From an uncultured Pseudoflavonifractor sp. (GTDB taxonomy: Bacteria > Bacillota > Clostridia > Oscillospirales > Oscillospiraceae): a stretch of 48,180 nt of DNA. Below are positions 43,464 through 48,180 of the stretch, in pieces. The translations under genes were made by a program, and so were the position numbers. Below the pieces are notes generated by a model, which searched no databases, was not told the origin of the DNA, and saw nothing but the letters and a program-made list of their open reading frames with translations. Each line of letters begins with the position of its first letter. Within the stretch, counting starts at the first letter, position 1. The stretch covers positions 1 through 48,180 of the forward strand of contig CANRZY010000004.1 of assembly GCA_947644625.1 (NCBI GenBank), in the 5' to 3' direction.

Positions 43464-44201
43464 TTACCTTTCCGGCAGATAGCTCAGCGGGTCCACGCTC
43501 TCTCCGTTTTTGGTCATACTCAGGTGGAGATGGGGTGCTTCGGCGCTTTCGGCAATGGCGCTCTGTCCAACGGAGCCGATCACGTCTCCGGTGCGGACCG
43601 GGTCCCCGATCTCCACCGTAGGCACCGCCGCCAGGTTGGAGCAGGTGGACATGACGCCGTCGGCATGGAGGATCACCACCGTGGTCCCCATCAGGTCGTC
43701 GGTATAAAGGTCTGAGACAGTGCCTCCTGCCGGGGCCATGACCTGGGTTCCCGCCGAAGAGGCAATGTCAATCCCGTCATGGGTCCGCCAATCTCCCATG
43801 GTCTCATCATAGCTCAGGGTCTCCACCGCCCAAGGACGAAGCACTTCCCCCTTCACGGGCCAGGTGAATACCGAGGCTGTCGCCGTGGTGGGCTCCGCCG
43901 CCGGGGCGGTGTCCACAGGCGGCTGGGCCGTGGCCTCCGGAATAGGCTCCGGGGTGGGCACGGGGCAAGGGGTGGCGGTGGTGGGCGGCACGATGGCCGC
44001 CGTTGGGGCCGGAACGGCCGTAGGGGCGGGGGTCACCACCACCGTCGCCTGGCCGGATACCGGTCTGTTCGGCTCCTGTTCAAAGCCGGAGAAGAGATAA
44101 TAGCCCGAAACTCCCAGCGCTGTCACGCACAGGAGAAGGACTATGTAGAAGCCCTTCCCCGCCATGAAGTCGCTGACACGATCCTGCATGGTCCTTTTCA
44201 T
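43464..44201 (-). CDS. M23 family metallopeptidase, SpoIIQ-like
   Basis: N-terminal TM MAGKGFYIVLLLCVTALGVSGYYL; Pro/Thr-rich linker; M23 HDGIDIAS...HLHLSM. Confidence 0.85.
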   Translation of the reverse strand: MKRTMQDRVSDFMAGKGFYIVLLLCVTALGVSGYYLFSGFEQEPNRPVSGQATVVVTPAPTAVPAPTAAIVPPTTATPCPVPTPEPIPEATAQPPVDTAPAAEPTTATASVFTWPVKGEVLRPWAVETLSYDETMGDWRTHDGIDIASSAGTQVMAPAGGTVSDLYTDDLMGTTVVILHADGVMSTCSNLAAVPTVEIGDPVRTGDVIGSVGQSAIAESAEAPHLHLSMTKNGESVDPLSYLPER

Positions 44202-44460
44202 TTGCTTTGCACCTCCGAGGGTAAGTGTTGCCATACCCTCCGGGCTTTATACCCACTTCAGGCAATTTTTTACCCCGGTCTCTCCCCGCCTCCCTTTCTT
44301 GCTTTTCCCCCGGATCCACTGTATAATATTTTTTTGGCTCCATATCTTAAATGATTTTTAACCATTTGTTCATGTTCCTTTTGCTTTCCCGTGCTATACT
44401 GCATACTTGAATCTTGACCTTGACTCAACAGGAACCCAGATTTGGAAGGAGATCCTACAT

Positions 44461-46164
44461 ATGGCTGAACAAAGCGCTGCCCAAGCCCCCGCCAAGGAGG
44501 CCCCTAAGCTCAAGCCCCCCAAGAAAAAGAAGAAATGGCTCAAGCGGCTCATCATTCTGGTCGTGATCGCCGCCGTCATCGTCTTTGTCCTCTCCCGCTG
44601 TATGGCCGGCGGGGTCCAGAGCGTATCCGGCTCCTATCTGCCCGCCCCTGCGGCCGTGCAGGAGCTGACCGTAGCCGTTACCGGCCCCGGCACCATCAAG
44701 CCCAACGACTCTTACCGGGCCACCACCCTTATTAAAGGGGAGATCCTCACCGCCCCCTTTGAGGAGGGAGATACGGTGCGTAAGGACGACGTACTGTTCA
44801 CTCTGGACCAGAGCGATGTGGAGAGCGCCGTCAAGCAGGCCCGGACCGGGGTGGAGCAGGCCCAGCTCTCCGTCCAGTCCGCCCAGCTCAACTATGACAG
44901 TCTGATCCGTACCCGGAACGACAACGCCAAGGACCGCCAGGTAAAGGCCAACGCCAACGGCGTTATTACCAAGGTCTATGTGGACCCCGGCGACACCATT
45001 GCCGCCGGGACCCCCATTGCCGACATTCTGGACCGGGACAACATGAAGCTGGAGGTCCCCTTCCACTCGGTAAACGCCGCCTCCTTCTATGTGGGACAGA
45101 GCGCCACCGTCACCGTTTCCGGCACCGCCGAAACCCTTTACGGAACGATCTCCCAGATCTCCGCCACCGACTCGGTAGGACCGGGGGGCACTCTGGTACG
45201 GAACGTGACCGTCACCGTCCAGAATCCCGGCGCCCTCTCCGACGCCTCCACCGGCTCCGCCGCTGTGGGGGACGCCTCCTCCTCTGCCTCCGGCTCCTTC
45301 CAGTATGGGGAGCGCAAGCAGCTCATCGCCAAGTATTCCGGCGAGCTGGAGACCCTGGAGCTCCACGAGGGAGACCGGGTATACGACGGCCAACAGGTGG
45401 GCGAGTTCAAGGAGACCCAGATGCAGGACCAGATCGACGCTGCAACCATTCAGCTCAGCAACGCCCGGCTGGCCCTCCGCAACGCCCAGGACAGTCTGGA
45501 GCGGACCCAGGATTCCCTGGAGGACTACACCATTACCTCCCCCATCGAGGGCACCGTCATTGAGAAGAACTACAAGGCGGGAGACAACTACGATCCCTCC
45601 ACCGCCTCCACCTCCGGGACCAGCGCCTTTATGGCGGTCATTTACGATATGTCCCGACTCACCTTTGACATCAACGTGTCCGAAATGGATGTAGTCCAGG
45701 TCCAGGTGGGCCAGAAGGTAACCTTCACCGCCGACGCCCTGGACAGCGCCAGCTTCACCGGCGTGGTGGAGAAGGTCAATATCAACGGCACCACCCAGAA
45801 CGGCAATACCTCCTATCCCGTCACCGTGGCGGTGGACGGCAACGGCAGCGATTTGGCCGACCAGGGACTTCTCCCCGGCATGAGCGTGTCCGCCAACATT
45901 ATCGTGGAGGAGGCCGGAAGCGTTCTCTGCGTTCCTGTGGACGCCATTCAGCGGGGGGCGTCTCCCTTTGTGATGGTGGCCGGGGCCGGGGCTCTGGATG
46001 AAAACGGCAATCTGGCCGACTTTACCAAGCTGGAGAAGCGGGAGGTAGAGCTGGGCCGGAACAACGACGAGTATATCGAGGTCCTCTCCGGCCTTACCGA
46101 GGGGGAGACCGTCTTTATTCCCAACGCCGCTTCCAGCTTTATGAACGCCATGATGGGGATGTAA
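44461..46164 (+). CDS. HlyD/MacA-like efflux adaptor protein
   Basis: VAVTGPGTIKPNDSYRATTLIKGEI, coiled-coil, lipoyl-like VKANANGVITKVYVDPGDTIAAGTPIADI; followed by MacB-type ABC genes. Confidence 0.92.
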   Translation: MAEQSAAQAPAKEAPKLKPPKKKKKWLKRLIILVVIAAVIVFVLSRCMAGGVQSVSGSYLPAPAAVQELTVAVTGPGTIKPNDSYRATTLIKGEILTAPFEEGDTVRKDDVLFTLDQSDVESAVKQARTGVEQAQLSVQSAQLNYDSLIRTRNDNAKDRQVKANANGVITKVYVDPGDTIAAGTPIADILDRDNMKLEVPFHSVNAASFYVGQSATVTVSGTAETLYGTISQISATDSVGPGGTLVRNVTVTVQNPGALSDASTGSAAVGDASSSASGSFQYGERKQLIAKYSGELETLELHEGDRVYDGQQVGEFKETQMQDQIDAATIQLSNARLALRNAQDSLERTQDSLEDYTITSPIEGTVIEKNYKAGDNYDPSTASTSGTSAFMAVIYDMSRLTFDINVSEMDVVQVQVGQKVTFTADALDSASFTGVVEKVNINGTTQNGNTSYPVTVAVDGNGSDLADQGLLPGMSVSANIIVEEAGSVLCVPVDAIQRGASPFVMVAGAGALDENGNLADFTKLEKREVELGRNNDEYIEVLSGLTEGETVFIPNAASSFMNAMMGM

Positions 46165-46167
46165 GCC

Positions 46168-46938
46168 ATGGAACACCTCATTGAATTTAAGGACATCTAC
46201 AAGATCTACCAGATGGGAGAGGAGTCGGTCCACGCCCTGGACGGGGTAAGCCTTACCATCGACCAGGGAGAGTTTGTGGCCATCGTGGGTCAGTCTGGCT
46301 CCGGCAAAAGTACCGCCATGAACATCATCGGCTGCCTGGATGTGCCCACCTCAGGCACCTACCACCTGGGCGGGATCGACGTTTCCACCATGGAGGACGA
46401 CCAGCAGGCGGAGATCCGCAACAAAATGCTGGGCTTCATCTTCCAGCAGTATAACCTTATACCCAAGCTCAATGTGATGGAAAATGTGGAGTTGCCCCTC
46501 CTCTACGCCGGCGTCTCCGCCGAGGAACGCCACGAGCGGGCCATTCGTTCCCTGGAACGGGTGGGGCTTGCCGATAAACGAAAGAACCTGCCCTCCCAGC
46601 TCTCCGGCGGCCAGCAGCAGCGGGTGTCCATTGCCAGAGCCCTGGCGGGGAATCCCTCGGTGATCCTGGCCGACGAGCCCACCGGCGCTCTGGATTCCCG
46701 GACGGGCCGGGAGGTGCTGGCCTTTCTTCAAAAGCTGAACGCGGAGGGAGATACGGTGGTCCTCATCACCCATGATAACTCCATTGCCGTAAAAGCCAAG
46801 CGGATCGTGCGGCTTCAGGACGGCAGGATCATCTACGATGGGGACTCTCAGGATCCCCAGGCGGTGGTCCAGCCTGAGGAGGAGTCCCTTTCCGACGACG
46901 GCTTCTCCGCCCTGCTGGGAGAGGAGGCGGGCGTATGA
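46168..46938 (+). CDS. ABC transporter ATP-binding protein (MacB/LolD type)
   Basis: [56 protein letters not shown]. Confidence 0.96.
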   Translation: MEHLIEFKDIYKIYQMGEESVHALDGVSLTIDQGEFVAIVGQSGSGKSTAMNIIGCLDVPTSGTYHLGGIDVSTMEDDQQAEIRNKMLGFIFQQYNLIPKLNVMENVELPLLYAGVSAEERHERAIRSLERVGLADKRKNLPSQLSGGQQQRVSIARALAGNPSVILADEPTGALDSRTGREVLAFLQKLNAEGDTVVLITHDNSIAVKAKRIVRLQDGRIIYDGDSQDPQAVVQPEEESLSDDGFSALLGEEAGV

Positions 46939-48158
46939 ATCTGGGACAATCCTTTAAGCTGGCGGTCAAAAGCCTGATGACCAGCAAAATGCGCTCTCTG
47001 CTCACTATGCTGGGCATCATCATCGGCGTGGCCGCCGTTATTATCATCACCAGTCTTGGAAACGGTATGCAGAACTACATGAACGACCAGTTTGAGGAGA
47101 TGGGCTCCAACCTGGTCCAGGTCTACGTCTACCCCTCCGGCAGCTCCATGGATGTGGACGCCGGCGACATGTTTGCCCTGGTGTCCAAATATCCCAAGTA
47201 CCTTACCGGCGTTACCCCCTACATCAACGTTTCCGGCGCCGTCCGCCATGGCAGCAACGAGTTCAAGCGCACCAGCATTTACGGCGTCAGCGAGACCTTC
47301 TACAATCAGGATAAGGGCACCACCATGCAGGGCTCCAGCCTGGGCAAGGGCCGCTTCCTCTCTTATGTGGACGTGGAACGGGAGCAGGCGGTATGCGTCA
47401 TTGGCTCCTACCTGGAGAAGGAAGCCTTTGGCGGAGACGCCCTGGGCAAGACCCTCACCGTGAACGGAGCGCCCTTTACCGTGGTAGGCGTGCTGTCCGT
47501 CAACGCGGACAACTCTGAGGGCAGCGGAGACGACTGCTTTTACATTCCCTATACCCAGGCCCAGCGGCTGAGCTCCGGCAGTTATATGGATATGTATCTT
47601 TTCACCTCCACCGACCGCTCCACCGCCGCCGCGGCCAAGGGCATCGTGGAGAACCGGCTCTATAAGGCCTATCAGAGTACCGATTATTATATGGCCATGA
47701 CCTCTGCGGAGATGATGGACGCCATGGATTCCATGGTGAACCTCCTCATGGCCATCCTCACCCTCATCGCCGCCATCTCCCTTCTGGTGGGCGGCATCGG
47801 CATCATGAATATCATGCTGGTCTCGGTCACCGAGCGAACAAGGGAGATCGGTATCCGCAAATCCTTGGGGGCCAAGGGCCGGGACATCCGCAGCCAGTTC
47901 ATTATCGAGGCGGGCACCACCTCCGCCATCGGCGGCAGCATCGGCATCATCCTGGGCGTCATCATGGCTCAGCTCATCACCGCGGTCATGGCCTACATTA
48001 TCCAGGGGGGCGAGAACAACGGCTTTGTGGCCCTGCCCACCCTGGGCGGTATCGCGGTGGCCTTCGGCGTCTCGGTGGGCATCGGCGTCCTCTTCGGCTA
48101 CCTCCCCGCCAACAAGGCCGCCAAATTAAACCCCATCGACGCCCTGCGCTACGACTGA
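46935..48158 (+). CDS. ABC transporter permease (MacB/FtsX type)
   Basis: LLTMLGIIIGVAAVIIITSLGNG, GGIGIMNIMLVSVTERTREIGIRKSLGAKGRDI; ATGA overlap with ATPase gene. Confidence 0.96.
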   Translation: MNLGQSFKLAVKSLMTSKMRSLLTMLGIIIGVAAVIIITSLGNGMQNYMNDQFEEMGSNLVQVYVYPSGSSMDVDAGDMFALVSKYPKYLTGVTPYINVSGAVRHGSNEFKRTSIYGVSETFYNQDKGTTMQGSSLGKGRFLSYVDVEREQAVCVIGSYLEKEAFGGDALGKTLTVNGAPFTVVGVLSVNADNSEGSGDDCFYIPYTQAQRLSSGSYMDMYLFTSTDRSTAAAAKGIVENRLYKAYQSTDYYMAMTSAEMMDAMDSMVNLLMAILTLIAAISLLVGGIGIMNIMLVSVTERTREIGIRKSLGAKGRDIRSQFIIEAGTTSAIGGSIGIILGVIMAQLITAVMAYIIQGGENNGFVALPTLGGIAVAFGVSVGIGVLFGYLPANKAAKLNPIDALRYD

Positions 48159-48180
48159 GCAAGGCAGATTTCCCCGCAGG

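Noticed and set aside
44455-46233. 592-aa minus-strand ORF
   Set aside because: Antisense shadow of the HlyD/MacA adaptor gene; glycine/valine-rich pseudo-translation.
1-48180. CRISPR arrays, prophage, tRNA genes, transposase genes
   Set aside because: No regularly spaced direct repeats, phage structural genes, tRNA-like T-arm/acceptor pairs or transposase motifs were recognised by eye; a tRNAscan/ISfinder run would be needed to be certain.

Overview
Chromosomal window that looks like a GC-rich, spore-forming Clostridia (Oscillospiraceae-like, inferred from gene content). No tRNA, CRISPR or prophage was seen. The left edge (1-575) is the minus-strand promoter/leader region of what is probably an rRNA operon lying outside the window. 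Main blocks: spoVAC; polysaccharide deacetylase and cdd; a TetR/MFS efflux pair; a feoA-feoA-feoB-FeoB-associated iron locus with DtxR-like operators; a secreted FMN-bind/FAD reductase; an antiporter and an ECF S-component behind a terminator-type leader; a compact minus-strand operon combining a PRD regulator, PTS IIC/IIB/IIA, HPr, a TIM-barrel protein and an RbsBAC-like ABC transporter; cell-envelope genes (BIG2, NodB, VanW); a GntR/ABC cassette; serC-serA; rpiB; rpsF-ssb-rpsR; galU and queT with a structured leader; an M23 (SpoIIQ-like) protein; and a MacAB-like efflux system. The strongest non-genic signal is a ~276 bp structured MITE-like element. It has three copies: 22552-22827, 29072-29193 (internally deleted, inverted) and 32526-32802. 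Two copies sit exactly in the TA of a stop codon between operon genes, and the terminal stems co-vary between copies. Also notable are two candidate riboswitch/attenuator leaders (ECF S-component and queT), a ~420 nt structured leader between tandem promoters at the left edge, a second dispersed repeat family (41383-41520, 43158-43305), and the hybrid PTS/ABC operon.
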